A DNA stretch of 61,110 nt from Candidatus Kuenenia stuttgartensis (GCA_945865635.1 CAMBEP010000028.1:1-61110); one strand, 5' to 3'; shown: positions 17,300 through 26,363, counted from the stretch's first letter. Made by a program: numbers and translations. The notes: generated from the sequence alone by a model not told the origin.

Positions 17300-18883
17300 A
17301 TGATCGACCCGCTGATGAATCGCCTCGAAAATTTGGGTCAGCCAAGGGTTTTGGTTGTAGGCGACCTGATCCTCGACCGCTATATCTGGGGCTATGCCGA
17401 GCGAATCAGCCAAGAGGCCCCCGTGGCCCTTCTGCGCGCCGACCACCGCGAGCATCGCCTTGGCGGAGCTTCGAGTGTGGCCACCATGCTGGCGGCACTT
17501 GGTGCCAAGGTTTGTCTGGTGGGAGTGGTGGGGCAAGATGAGTCGGCGATACTTGTGCGTCAGATTTTGACAGACCAAGGGATTGATGATTCGCTGGTGC
17601 TCTCAGTGGGCGATCGGCCCACGACCGTCAAGGAGCGTTATATTGGCCGGGCTCAGGATCGTCATCCTCAGCAGATGATCCGCGTGGATTACGAAGTGCG
17701 CGACCCGATTCAGGCCACGGTGGAAGATCAGTTTATCGATTCGCTGGCGAAGGCCGTGGCTGAATCTGAGATCGTCCTGATTTCAGATTATGACAAAGGT
17801 GTTTGTACACCAAGACTTTTACGACATGTGATCGAGGCGGCCCGGGCTGCTGGCAAGCGGGTGCTGGCCGACCCGATTCGTGGCGACGATTATTCGAAAT
17901 ACAAGGGTGTGCACTGCATGACACCGAATCGGCTGGAGGCCGGCCTGGCCACAGGCATGACCATCCGGACCAATCAGGAAGGTCTCGCAGCGGCGCATAA
18001 GCTTCGTGATGAGCTGGGTATGGAGGCGTCCATTGTGACGCTCGACCGCGATGGCATGGCCCTGATCGACCCTTCCGGCAACGAGTCAATTCATCCGACC
18101 CGACAGCGTCAGGTGTATGACATCACAGGTGCGGGCGACATGGTTTTATCGGTCATCGGGCTGGTCCTGGCAGCGGGTGGCGATTATGCCGAAGCCGTTG
18201 CTCTGGGGAATGTTGCCGGCGGTTTGGAGGTTGAAAAGATCGGAGTGGCGCTGCTTTCGCGTCAGGAGATTATGACCGACCTGGTCGAGCATAATGGAGG
18301 AGTCGGGGCCAAGGTCAAGTCGTGGTCGGCCACGGCGGAAGAGTGTGTCCGAAGGCGCAAGGCAGGGCAAAAGGTGGTCTTTACCAATGGCTGTTTCGAC
18401 CTTCTGCATGTGGGCCATGTGAGGCTTTTGGCGCAAGCGGCAGCGGAAGGCAGTTTTCTGGTGGTCGGCCTGAATTCTGATGCCAGCGTGAAGCGGCTCA
18501 AAGGCGATTCACGACCCGTCAACGACGAAAACAGTCGTGCCGAAGTGCTGGCGGCCCTGGGGTGTGTCAATGCCGTCACAATTTTTGATGAGCCAACACC
18601 TCTGGATCTGATCAACGTGATTCGTCCTGATATTCTGGTCAAAGGTGGCGATTATCAGCCCCATGAAGTGGTCGGCCGAGATGAAGTGGAAGGCTGGGGC
18701 GGGAAACTGGTTTTGATTGACATTGTCGCAGGCCATTCCACCACCAGCATGATTGAACGTGCTGGCCGTGGCCCTGAAGCCCGCCCGTCATTGGTTCATG
18801 GAGCCTCGCAAGTTCCGCCAAAGCCGAACTTTGCCAGCCAGTCCGAGCCAATCCGAACCGCCTCTTATCGGCGCGACGCATAA
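17300..18883 (+). CDS. hldE: Bifunctional heptose-7-phosphate kinase / heptose-1-phosphate adenylyltransferase
   Basis: 527 residues with two domains. The N-terminal PfkB/ribokinase domain (to about 330) has GGASSVATMLAALGA, the ATP-site DITGAGDMVLSV with the catalytic Asp, and phosphorylates D-glycero-D-manno-heptose 7-phosphate. The C-terminal nucleotidyltransferase domain has FTNGCFDLLHVGHVRLL with the HxGH motif and makes ADP-heptose. This precursor feeds the heptose part of lipopolysaccharide core or other surface glycans. The start at 17300 is preceded by GGGAGGA, far better than the in-frame start at 17216. The last about 40 residues beyond the domain are Pro/Arg-rich. The 160 bases to the next gene hold nothing recognised. 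Confidence 0.95.
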   Translation: MIDPLMNRLENLGQPRVLVVGDLILDRYIWGYAERISQEAPVALLRADHREHRLGGASSVATMLAALGAKVCLVGVVGQDESAILVRQILTDQGIDDSLVLSVGDRPTTVKERYIGRAQDRHPQQMIRVDYEVRDPIQATVEDQFIDSLAKAVAESEIVLISDYDKGVCTPRLLRHVIEAARAAGKRVLADPIRGDDYSKYKGVHCMTPNRLEAGLATGMTIRTNQEGLAAAHKLRDELGMEASIVTLDRDGMALIDPSGNESIHPTRQRQVYDITGAGDMVLSVIGLVLAAGGDYAEAVALGNVAGGLEVEKIGVALLSRQEIMTDLVEHNGGVGAKVKSWSATAEECVRRRKAGQKVVFTNGCFDLLHVGHVRLLAQAAAEGSFLVVGLNSDASVKRLKGDSRPVNDENSRAEVLAALGCVNAVTIFDEPTPLDLINVIRPDILVKGGDYQPHEVVGRDEVEGWGGKLVLIDIVAGHSTTSMIERAGRGPEARPSLVHGASQVPPKPNFASQSEPIRTASYRRDA

Positions 18884-19043
18884 AAAACGCAGGATTGTCA
18901 GATTGGTTCGAATTGTTAGAACCGGTTCAAGCAGACCGGTCCGCTTGGTCGATGTACTTACCGTAATCTATGGATTGCTCCTGGCTGGGATTGTTCCCGG
19001 CTGACTTGCCAACAAGGGAGTGTCCAGCGGGAGTTATTGAGCC

Positions 19044-21617
19044 ATGTCGACCGATGCCGTGTCAGAATCCGGCGTGAACCGGCCAACCAAAGCCACGATT
19101 TTCGTGGAACTTATGGTTGTTGGCATGGTTTTGACAGGCCTGTTTGCCACATTGGTGTCGGTCCTCCTGTTTTTAAACCAGGGCAAAATCAAGCCGAAGC
19201 CGGGCCCAGATAGAGCTGTTGTCGCTGCGCCGAAACCGGCCGTTGGCTTCAGACCGCCTGCGCCCGTGATTCCGCAAACGGCTGCAGCGCCTCCTGAGCC
19301 AGATAAGTCTGTAGAAGAGCTGGCGGCTATTGATGCGGATATTCGCAAAGCTCGCGAGGCCCGAGCCAAAGCAGACTTGATGGCCTGGGCGGCCGAAGCC
19401 ACTGCCAAGCTCATGATAAAAGGCGAGCGGGCGGCCTTGGAGTCTGCTCAAAAAGTGGCTGCCAACAAGGCGAGAATTGATCAGGCCAAGGCGGCGATCG
19501 GTCAGCAGGCGGCCCAGTTGGCTGACGACCTGGCACGGATGGAACTTGAAAAAGAGCAAATCGTCACAAAGCTTGAGACAGCCAAAAACCGCAAGGGCTA
19601 TAGCATTCTGCCTTATCGTGGAGCGAATGGGGCCTGGCAGCGCCCCCTGCCGATTGAGTGTGCCAAAGAAGTGGCCCAGATCATGCCCGGTGGGCCATCG
19701 TTTCGGCTGATTGACCTCGAACTTTCGGGCATGTCGCACACCAGCCTGTTTTCAAGAATTGTTGAGCTGGCGGTGCGCAAGGCGGCTTCTCAGGCCACGC
19801 CCGATGGCAATGCGCCGACGGTCTATATTCTGTTTGTCGTTCGGCCCAGCGGTATCAAGGCCTATTACGAAGCCAGGGCACGGCTTCAGGCCCAAGGTGT
19901 GGCGTTTGGCTATGAGCTTGTGGATGAACTGACGCCCATCGACTATCCCGATCTGGGCGACCTGACCGAATGGCCCGGATTTGTGCCGCCCCGGGAACTT
20001 GCGGAATCGAATGGCAATCGAGGTTCAGCCGTCCAAAATCCCAGTTCCACGAGCCTCAGGCAAGGCCTGACTGGCAAGGAAACAGCCGCCACAGATCCAG
20101 GCAAAGGGTTTGGCAATGGAATTGGCAATGCCGCTGGTTCAGCCGATGGCAATGGCCTTTTTGTCTGGAAGAATGGGCTCGACGGGGTGCGCCCCCCTGG
20201 TGGCTTTGACGCAGGCATGGCAAATATCGCCGATTCAGGCCCGAACGGAACGGATCAAGGGCTGAATCCATCAGGGAATCATGCTGGTGGTTTGGATGAG
20301 AATTCTGGAATTGCAGGCAAGGGTTCGTCCCGTAAGGCCGCTGTGAATGGTCGGGGGTTGGGCAATTCTCCAAAGCAAAGAGTGGATTTTGGGCCGGGTA
20401 CACTGAGCCAACTGGGCCGAGGGCAAGGTCGGTCCAGCCTGAAAGGCCCGGGCGGTGAGCCGGGGCGGCTCGGCAGCAACAACAGCACGACCGGCACCAG
20501 CAATGGGACTATGGCCGAGGGGCAAGTCTCTGATACTCTCAGTGGTTTATCAGCGATGGGGCAAGAGGGGCAAGGAGATCTCGCTGGAAGTGCAGGGCAG
20601 GCGGCCTCAGCCTATCCCAGCCTGGATCCGCCCAGGGGCCGTCTGGCCGATCGTCGCAGACCAAGCGGTGTGACTGGTCCAGTTGGTGCCAACGGATCCG
20701 TTGAAAGTGGCACCGGAACTTTTGAAAACCTGGTCGCCGAGTTGGCATCACAGTCGGGTACCACCGGGGCGATGCGTTCAAGCGTTCGCCCTTCGGCAGT
20801 GCCCATTATGCCTGGAGATTTGGCAGAACCCGCTGGCGGAACCGTGGGCGAGGGTGCCATTGGAGGCAAGCCGGGCCTTTCCGACGCTGGCCGTTTGGGC
20901 AGCCCTTCTTCAAGCAGCGGGCTGGGGCGATCGCCAATTTCAGCTCCGCCGTTGACCTTGCCGCGATTTGAAGCGGCCCCAGCCTCTGAGACGGCCCCAG
21001 CCGAAACCTCGGGCGGTGCACTAGGATCAGGGAGTTTGGCTGGCTCTTCAGGTGGACACCCCCAGCCGTCTGCATCATCCGGTTCCGGGGCCAATCGTTC
21101 TTCAAGCACGGCATCGGGCTCGAGCTCCTCCACAGCTAGTCCGGGCGGCAGTTCGGCAGGTCAGCCAGGTCAGCCGGGTCAGGGGCAGGTGGCTCAATCC
21201 GGTCAGGCAGAGAATTCCAGCCGCAAAGAGGAAAAGCCAGAGCCGGATCGGAGCCTTTTGGGAGGCATCAGGCGAATCTTTGGAGGCGACACCAACCTGC
21301 CTGAAAAGGCTTGGGAAGTGGGTATGTATTGCGATGCGGATGGGATAACGATTCGCCCTGGTGAACATCGCCTGAAATTGGCCGACCTCCAGAACGACCC
21401 TGATCTGCTGCCTCGTACTCTGCTCTCCATGTTTGAAAAGCAGTTGAGGGATCAACCCCAGAGATACTGGCGGCCTTATGTCCGATACCGATTGGCCAGC
21501 GGCGGCGAGAGCTTGATGAACCTCTCGCAACAGCAATTGGCCAATGGGCTTGTGCGCTGGCCAGCAGTGATGGAGCCAGTGGCATCGTCCGCAAATGGGG
21601 CTGGGCGATCGCGCTAA
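19044..21617 (+). CDS. Large envelope protein with coiled coil and Gly/Ser/Pro-rich region
   Basis: 857 residues, no known family. In order: one membrane helix (about 20-44), a Pro/Ala linker, a coiled coil rich in Ala, Lys and Glu (about 90-180), a globular domain (about 185-310) with VVRPSGIKAYYEARARLQAQG, a very long low-complexity region rich in Gly, Ser, Asn and Pro (about 315-755), and a folded C-terminal domain of about 95 residues. The topology suggests a protein anchored in the inner membrane with a long reach outward. The PSG...R..L.AQG module recurs in the next gene. GGGAG precedes the start. It overlaps the next frame only if that gene used its far upstream start. Confidence 0.85.
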   Translation: MSTDAVSESGVNRPTKATIFVELMVVGMVLTGLFATLVSVLLFLNQGKIKPKPGPDRAVVAAPKPAVGFRPPAPVIPQTAAAPPEPDKSVEELAAIDADIRKAREARAKADLMAWAAEATAKLMIKGERAALESAQKVAANKARIDQAKAAIGQQAAQLADDLARMELEKEQIVTKLETAKNRKGYSILPYRGANGAWQRPLPIECAKEVAQIMPGGPSFRLIDLELSGMSHTSLFSRIVELAVRKAASQATPDGNAPTVYILFVVRPSGIKAYYEARARLQAQGVAFGYELVDELTPIDYPDLGDLTEWPGFVPPRELAESNGNRGSAVQNPSSTSLRQGLTGKETAATDPGKGFGNGIGNAAGSADGNGLFVWKNGLDGVRPPGGFDAGMANIADSGPNGTDQGLNPSGNHAGGLDENSGIAGKGSSRKAAVNGRGLGNSPKQRVDFGPGTLSQLGRGQGRSSLKGPGGEPGRLGSNNSTTGTSNGTMAEGQVSDTLSGLSAMGQEGQGDLAGSAGQAASAYPSLDPPRGRLADRRRPSGVTGPVGANGSVESGTGTFENLVAELASQSGTTGAMRSSVRPSAVPIMPGDLAEPAGGTVGEGAIGGKPGLSDAGRLGSPSSSSGLGRSPISAPPLTLPRFEAAPASETAPAETSGGALGSGSLAGSSGGHPQPSASSGSGANRSSSTASGSSSSTASPGGSSAGQPGQPGQGQVAQSGQAENSSRKEEKPEPDRSLLGGIRRIFGGDTNLPEKAWEVGMYCDADGITIRPGEHRLKLADLQNDPDLLPRTLLSMFEKQLRDQPQRYWRPYVRYRLASGGESLMNLSQQQLANGLVRWPAVMEPVASSANGAGRSR

Positions 21618-21663
21618 ACTGAGGTTCAAACCTGATCTGTCATCAATCGAAACGAGACGACCA

Positions 21664-22704
21664 ATGACCACCACCACAGCACGGCCAAAATCGTTAATCG
21701 CAGTGGCGATTCCAGCCCTGTTGATGGCGACCATGGCAGTCTCGCTGGCGGCCTGGCAGCTTCGCTCAGTGCTTTTGAAGCCAACTTCCAAGCCAGTTCA
21801 GGCTGATCTGAAAAAACAGCCCTTGGAGCCACCTTTAGAGGCATTGGTCAAGGCCAGCCCGGTTCAGGAGCCGGCACCTCAAAAACCGATTGTAAGTCGC
21901 ATGGTGATTGATGAAAAACGCAGGTCGCTGACCCGGCTTGTTTCGTCCATAAAACCGGCTCAGGCACGAGCACAGGAACAGGTGAAGAGTATCCGCTCAA
22001 ATTGGGCCTCACTTCGGGATACTTCTCTGAAGGCTCAGGCCAGTTCGCTCTCGGCAGAGACAGCCCTGACCGAAGCGCAGGCTGTAGATGCCAAGCTGAA
22101 GGCATTGCAGAAGCACCAGCAGGAGCTTTCGGGCGAGGTCAAGAAGCTGGCCAATGCACCGAAGCCTCATCGTGAGGGGCTTTCCGGATTCAGCCCTGTG
22201 GCCAGGCCTGCCAAGGGGCATGAATATCATTTTGAGGTGCGTGATGGACGGATCGGCTTTATCGACCTCGAAAAATTGATGGAGATGGTCAAAAAAGACT
22301 TCCAGGTTCGCATGCGGTTAAGCGGATCGCCGCGCGGAATTCGGTCTGAAGTCGGGCCAGTGGGCGAATATGGGCTTGCTTATGAGATAGGGCCGGCCAA
22401 TGACTTGCTGAGCGGATCCACCGGCTTCGGCATGAAAGGCTGGGAGATTGTGCCGGCCCGGGAACCGCGAGGTGAGACGGTCGAACAAGCCACCCTGCCG
22501 TTCTCTGAATTCCAGAGGTCGATCAAGCGGCTCAACCCGCACGAAGCCACCATCACCATGTGGGTTTATCCCAGCGGATTTGGGGCGTTCAGGCAGTTGC
22601 GCGATCAACTTCATGCACAGGGCTTCATGGTGGCAGCCAGGCCATTGCCCGAAGGGATTCCTGTGCGAGGCAGCCCGACCGGATCTTTATCCGCCGGCCA
22701 GTGA
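21664..22704 (+). CDS. Membrane-anchored coiled-coil protein, relative of the preceding gene
   Basis: 346 residues: a membrane helix (about 9-35), a Pro-rich linker, a coiled coil (about 80-165), then a folded domain containing YHFEVRDGRIGFIDLEKLM and WVYPSGFGAFRQLRDQLHAQGF. The last motif matches the VRPSGxxxxxxxRxxLxAQG module of the 857-residue protein upstream, so the two share architecture: membrane helix, coiled coil, module. No known family is recognised. The start at 21664 puts the membrane helix at the N-terminus. It follows the previous stop by 46 bases and is probably in the same operon. It ends 20 bases before a convergent VWA gene. Confidence 0.8.
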   Translation: MTTTTARPKSLIAVAIPALLMATMAVSLAAWQLRSVLLKPTSKPVQADLKKQPLEPPLEALVKASPVQEPAPQKPIVSRMVIDEKRRSLTRLVSSIKPAQARAQEQVKSIRSNWASLRDTSLKAQASSLSAETALTEAQAVDAKLKALQKHQQELSGEVKKLANAPKPHREGLSGFSPVARPAKGHEYHFEVRDGRIGFIDLEKLMEMVKKDFQVRMRLSGSPRGIRSEVGPVGEYGLAYEIGPANDLLSGSTGFGMKGWEIVPAREPRGETVEQATLPFSEFQRSIKRLNPHEATITMWVYPSGFGAFRQLRDQLHAQGFMVAARPLPEGIPVRGSPTGSLSAGQ

Positions 22705-22723
22705 TCGACAAGCGAATGCTGCC

Positions 22724-23425
22724 TCAGGGCCGTTTTCTATAGAGCCCGCCTGATTCGCGAGCGATCTGCTCAAGCAACCCGACCGGATCTCCCGGCGCCA
22801 TGTCGATCACATGAATCGGGACCTGAAACTTGTTCCACGCCTGGATCGTGGCTGGTTGAGGGGTCTCAAACTGGCCATCAGTGAGCAGGAAGACGGCATC
22901 GGGCCTAAGCCCCATAGCCTGCCGCAAGGCATTGCCAGGCAGGGTTCCATCGTGTGGAGTGAGCCGGTTTAGCCACTGGCTGACCTTTCGGGACTGGTTT
23001 GCACCTGCCGGGACAAACGGCCCGAATGGCAATGCCAGCGTCTCGTTGTCAAACGCAATCACATAATACTGCTGAGGCCATTTCAAGGCCCTTAGGGCAC
23101 GCATCAGCTCGGAATGGGCCAGGCCTCGGCGATTGCCATCAAGCATGCTTGTGGAGTTGTCCACGACAAAAACGAATTTTTCGCCATCAGCTTTTATCCC
23201 AAAAAACGAGGTCGAATGAGGGCTTGAATTTGGTTTGTTCGAACCTGTTCTAGAATTTGTAGTTAGATTGGCTCTCTCGCCGTAGGTCTGGTTGAACTTT
23301 TCTGTCGAGATCACAACCGGTGGCCCTGCGGACCGTTTGGGCTGTTGAGTGTTCGGGGCTTGGACTGTCGCAACCAAACAGATATAGATCAGCTTGTAAG
23401 CCATGCTCAAGTGAATTTTAAGCAT
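22724..23425 (-). CDS. Secreted von Willebrand factor A domain protein
   Basis: 233 residues. A signal peptide or membrane helix (about 8-22) precedes a Pro/Asn-rich linker and a single VWA domain (about 80-233). The metal-dependent adhesion site is complete: VVDNSTSM (the DxSxS motif), the Thr in PHDGTLPGNAL and the Asp in LLTDGQ. Such domains bind protein partners through a divalent metal. It converges on the two coiled-coil membrane proteins of 19044-22704, and this arrangement suggests a shared envelope function, though that is inference. The start could also be at 23404, seven codons later. Confidence 0.85.
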   Translation of the reverse strand: MLKIHLSMAYKLIYICLVATVQAPNTQQPKRSAGPPVVISTEKFNQTYGERANLTTNSRTGSNKPNSSPHSTSFFGIKADGEKFVFVVDNSTSMLDGNRRGLAHSELMRALRALKWPQQYYVIAFDNETLALPFGPFVPAGANQSRKVSQWLNRLTPHDGTLPGNALRQAMGLRPDAVFLLTDGQFETPQPATIQAWNKFQVPIHVIDMAPGDPVGLLEQIARESGGLYRKRP

Positions 23426-23650
23426 TGTCGTTTCAGAAAAGTGGAATCGGGTCGCGGGCGATCGGAATGGCCATAAGGATGATTGTAAACCTTATTTTAT
23501 GAGAGTGTCAGTGATTTTATACAGATCATCATCCCGGGGATTGCTCAACGTTTCTTAGTGCTTGGGCTTGAGAAACATGCTCTGCTTTGGGAAGATGCCT
23601 CTGAGGTAAGCAAGACGGCATGGCTAATTTACGCTTTGCCATAAGCTTGG

Positions 23651-24610
23651 ATGATGATCGAAACCGGGCGTATTCCAGGGCAATTCAACGTGGACTCTGC
23701 TTTCTTGATCGCTAATACGCTGACTATGTCGGATTACGGGTCGATTTTGGTCACAATCGCAATGCTTGTGGTGCTAGAGGGCTTACTCAGCGCTGACAAT
23801 GCCCTGGTTCTGGCAGTTTTGGTTCGCCACCTGCCGAAAGATGAGCAAAAGCTTGCCTTGCGATATGGCATCATCGGGGCCTTTGTCTTCCGGATCATCG
23901 CGGTATTTTTTGCAAGTTACCTGCTTGATTACTGGATCTTCAAGGTAGTCGGTGCGTTTTACCTGATTTTTCTTGCCATAAAGCACTTCATCGGTGAGTC
24001 GCAGGGCGACGAATTTCATGGTGGTGCAAAAAAGCATGGCTTTTGGCGTACGGTGGTCGGTGTCGAGCTGGCCGATATCGCCTTCTCTATCGACTCAATT
24101 CTTGCCGCCGTGGCCATGGCGGAAAATTTCAAGGAAGAAATCAAGCAAGCCACATTGCTGGGCTTGTCGTACGAGATCCTGACGGTCTGGATTGGTGGGA
24201 TTCTGGGCATTGTCACCATGCGTTATGTGGCGGGAATGTTTATCACATTGCTCGATAAAATGCCAGGACTGGCAAGTGCCGCATACCAGCTTGTGCTCTG
24301 GATCGGCATAAAACTCATGGCCAGTGGCATGAATCAGGCCTTCCATCTGGAATCGGCAGATCGAACCAATGGCTGGCGCAGCTACATCCCAACACGTCTG
24401 CTGGACATGCACTTTGAAATTTCGGAAACGCTTTTCTGGACAGTCATGGCTGCAATCATTGTGATTGCGGTTCTGCGAAGCCTCTCGAAAAAGTCGCGGC
24501 TTGACCCAGAATTTGTGGAAACGATGCAAGATCTTTCCAAAATGAATCGGTCGATTGACGAGGCCGCAAGCGAAGCCGTAGATTCCATGAGCGACACCAT
24601 TTCGACGTAA
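23651..24610 (+). CDS. TerC/Alx-family integral membrane protein
   Basis: 319 residues with about seven to eight membrane helices. The TerC signatures are clear: VVLEGLLSADNALVLAVLVRHLP and VGVELADIAFSIDSILAAVAM, with acidic residues inside the membrane that are thought to bind metal. Members include Alx and TerC; several act in manganese efflux or metallation of exported proteins. The exact role here is not known. The cytoplasmic tail of about 40 residues is polar. The start could be 23651 or the ATG at 23726, which begins MSDYGSILVT. The 225-base upstream leader was checked for the manganese riboswitch that often precedes this family without a clear match. Confidence 0.9.
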   Translation: MMIETGRIPGQFNVDSAFLIANTLTMSDYGSILVTIAMLVVLEGLLSADNALVLAVLVRHLPKDEQKLALRYGIIGAFVFRIIAVFFASYLLDYWIFKVVGAFYLIFLAIKHFIGESQGDEFHGGAKKHGFWRTVVGVELADIAFSIDSILAAVAMAENFKEEIKQATLLGLSYEILTVWIGGILGIVTMRYVAGMFITLLDKMPGLASAAYQLVLWIGIKLMASGMNQAFHLESADRTNGWRSYIPTRLLDMHFEISETLFWTVMAAIIVIAVLRSLSKKSRLDPEFVETMQDLSKMNRSIDEAASEAVDSMSDTIST

Positions 24611-24668
24611 ATCTGACAGTCATTGGGCTTTAATCGCGGCCCGGACGACAAAGAGAAGTCATCTGGAT

Positions 24669-25139
24669 TCAGAGAATGAGATCTGGGTTTTCAAGATAGC
24701 GTTGCATAAAATCAAGAAACGATTCGCTTAGCTTTTCTCCGGGTGTCGTGTCGCCCGTAACTCGATATACAGGGGCCATTTGCAGCGGGTCCTCAGTGAG
24801 CCTTACAGCATAAAGCCAGCAACTTATGCAGTGATCAGCAAAGACAAAGCAATTTGGGTAACTAAATTGATCTGGATAATGGTATTGGTTGATTGAATTC
24901 GGAACAAGCTCAAGGTGCACGGGCTTGACTTCCTCAATAGACCAGAAACAATTGAAGTTTTGATCCCATAGGCCACCTGTCCCATTGGCTGCTTTAAAAT
25001 AATCGCGAAGATCAGGCGGTAATTTTACCTGATATCTTAATTCAAAATCCTCGATGCATTCGTCTGTTGCACCAGGTGGAATCTTTTCCATACCAAATTG
25101 GTGCCAAAATGTAACGATCTTGTTCCAAATGAGATTCAT
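24669..25139 (-). CDS. SMI1/KNR4-family protein
   Basis: 156 residues with the SMI1/KNR4 fold pattern: PPGATDECIEDFELRYQVKLPPDLRDYFKAANG at the N-terminus, then FWSIEEVKPV and a hydrophobic core strand, FVFADHCISCWLYAVRL. In bacteria this family includes many immunity proteins for polymorphic toxins, but also unrelated housekeeping scaffolds. No toxin gene is adjacent, so an orphan immunity or scaffold role are both possible. It is cytoplasmic (no signal). It converges with terC. Its 5' end lies 56 bases from a 272-bp mobile-looking repeat, a context common for such orphan genes. Confidence 0.82.
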   Translation of the reverse strand: MNLIWNKIVTFWHQFGMEKIPPGATDECIEDFELRYQVKLPPDLRDYFKAANGTGGLWDQNFNCFWSIEEVKPVHLELVPNSINQYHYPDQFSYPNCFVFADHCISCWLYAVRLTEDPLQMAPVYRVTGDTTPGEKLSESFLDFMQRYLENPDLIL

Positions 25140-25194
25140 AGTTTATGGCCAATTCAATCATTACATTTCTGATCAGCAATTGTCGCAGAGGAGC

Positions 25195-25466
25195 TATACT
25201 CTTCGCGGTCATAAACGACATGTTTTGATTGAAAAAGATGCCGGAGGCATCAAAACCTGTAGCCGGTGGTTGAGAAGCGCGAGCGACGACACCACCGGAC
25301 GACGACACGACCAACAATTCTTGCACCCCGGCCGGGGTGCAAGCCACATTTTCTTTGCATCCAAATCCGGAAGGTGCCGCTACGCTCAACCACCGGCTAC
25401 ACACATATGATGCCTCCGGCATCCTTTTCAATGCCGAATGTGTCATTTGTGACCGCCCAGACTATA
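25195..25466 (+). repeat. 272-bp palindromic repeat (MITE/BIME-like), copy A
   Basis: A non-coding element, nearly identical to the inverted copy at 58874-59145. Its ends are imperfect inverted repeats: TATACTCTTCGCGGTC on the left and, read from the other end, TATAGTCTGGGCGGTC. Inside are hairpins GATGCC-GGA-GGCATC (25237-25251) and GATGCC-TCC-GGCATC (25409-25423), two REP-like arms in opposite orientation (TAGCCGGTGGTTGAG near 25260 and CTCAACCACCGGCTA near 25385), and a perfect 22-bp palindrome at 25321-25342 built on CACCCCGG/CCGGGGTG. Nearly the whole element can fold on itself. No transposase gene is present, so movement would need one supplied elsewhere. Confidence 0.88.
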
Positions 25467-25512
25467 GTAGGGTATTGCAATTCATGAAAGAGGACGAATG
25501 GATTGTTACTGG

Positions 25513-25547
25513 AAAACCTGCCCAGAGATCATCCTGAGCAGGTTTTT
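25513..25547 (-). terminator. Intrinsic terminator, readable in both directions
   Basis: AAAACCTGC (25513-25521) pairs with GCAGGTTTT (25538-25546) around a 16-base loop, with A-run and T-run on the two sides. It lies just past the stop of the minus-strand gene at 25557-26363 and can also stop plus-strand reading from the repeat. Confidence 0.7.
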
Positions 25548-25556
25548 GAACGGCCA

Positions 25557-26363
25557 TCACTTTTTCTTCCAGACGTGGAGAAGTTCATCTGAGCCGGCCC
25601 TGGTTGAAAACTCTCTTGGGCGAGGCTTGCCTGGAGCCGCAAAGCAAACAGTCCATACGTCTTTTTCGAGTTTGTAAATTCCCAGATAGCTTTGGCCCTT
25701 CATTGGTCCTTGCGAGTGTATGGAATCAATTTCTTTGGGGCTTTTATTCGGGTTCAGTTTGTGTGTTCCGGTAATGAGAGAATCGCCCACTTTACCGAAA
25801 TGCTTGTCTCCGTCCATCGTTAGCGATGAGGATTTTCGTACTGAATCCTCGATTGCATTTGCATTCAGCTCGCCTTTTACCAGTTGGTAGGAACCATTGA
25901 GCATGATGGAGTCGGCAGACTTCCAATACTGAAGATCATGGCCTGTTCCGGGTTTCGACGAAAATGCGCTGGGGCGGGGTTTTCCGGGTGCAGCAAAGCA
26001 GATGCGATATCCGGTTTCAGTGAATTCGTAAATTCCTAGAGAGATTTCGCCTTTTCCATTCTTTGATGTTGATATCGAATCCATCCATTTAGGGTTTTGA
26101 CTTGCGTCTATGGTGATCACGCCTTTTTGGCTTGTCCCAATTTCCGCAGCATCTGGAAAGTCGAAATTTGAACCATCAAAATGGATCCGGGTTTTGGCCA
26201 CCTCCGTTTCGGCGAGCCTGACACCGTCGCGTTCGCCTGAAATCAACGCCCATGAGCCTTGGAATCGTGCCAATTCCTGGCTCGGGGTTTCATTCAAGGC
26301 CTGTACGACACTGCTTGAGAAAATTGCAACTAGACTGAATGCTGCAAAACGTGAAAATCGCAT
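25557..26363 (-). CDS. Secreted protein with two TIGR03067-like repeats
   Basis: 268 residues. A signal peptide (about 1-22) precedes two copies of a lipocalin-like unit typical of planctomycete TIGR03067 proteins. The first copy has RFQGSWALISGERDGVRL and GIYEFTETGYRICFAAPGKPRP; the second ends GIYKLEKDVWTVCFAAPGKPRP. The CFAAPGKPRP signature is thus present twice, showing an internal duplication. The first lipocalin opening (WALISGERDG) is complete, whereas the second unit opens with SYQLVKGELNA. No enzyme role is known for the family. It has its own terminator downstream. The 250 bases upstream hold nothing beyond a probable promoter. Confidence 0.85.
   Translation of the reverse strand: MRFSRFAAFSLVAIFSSSVVQALNETPSQELARFQGSWALISGERDGVRLAETEVAKTRIHFDGSNFDFPDAAEIGTSQKGVITIDASQNPKWMDSISTSKNGKGEISLGIYEFTETGYRICFAAPGKPRPSAFSSKPGTGHDLQYWKSADSIMLNGSYQLVKGELNANAIEDSVRKSSSLTMDGDKHFGKVGDSLITGTHKLNPNKSPKEIDSIHSQGPMKGQSYLGIYKLEKDVWTVCFAAPGKPRPREFSTRAGSDELLHVWKKK

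Noticed and set aside
23426..23650. Manganese (yybP-ykoY) riboswitch upstream of the TerC-type gene
   Set aside because: The family is often preceded by this riboswitch and the leader has GGGGATTGCTCAAC and further paired-looking stretches, but the conserved loop sequences and the pairing frame could not be matched. A covariance search with the yybP-ykoY model would decide.
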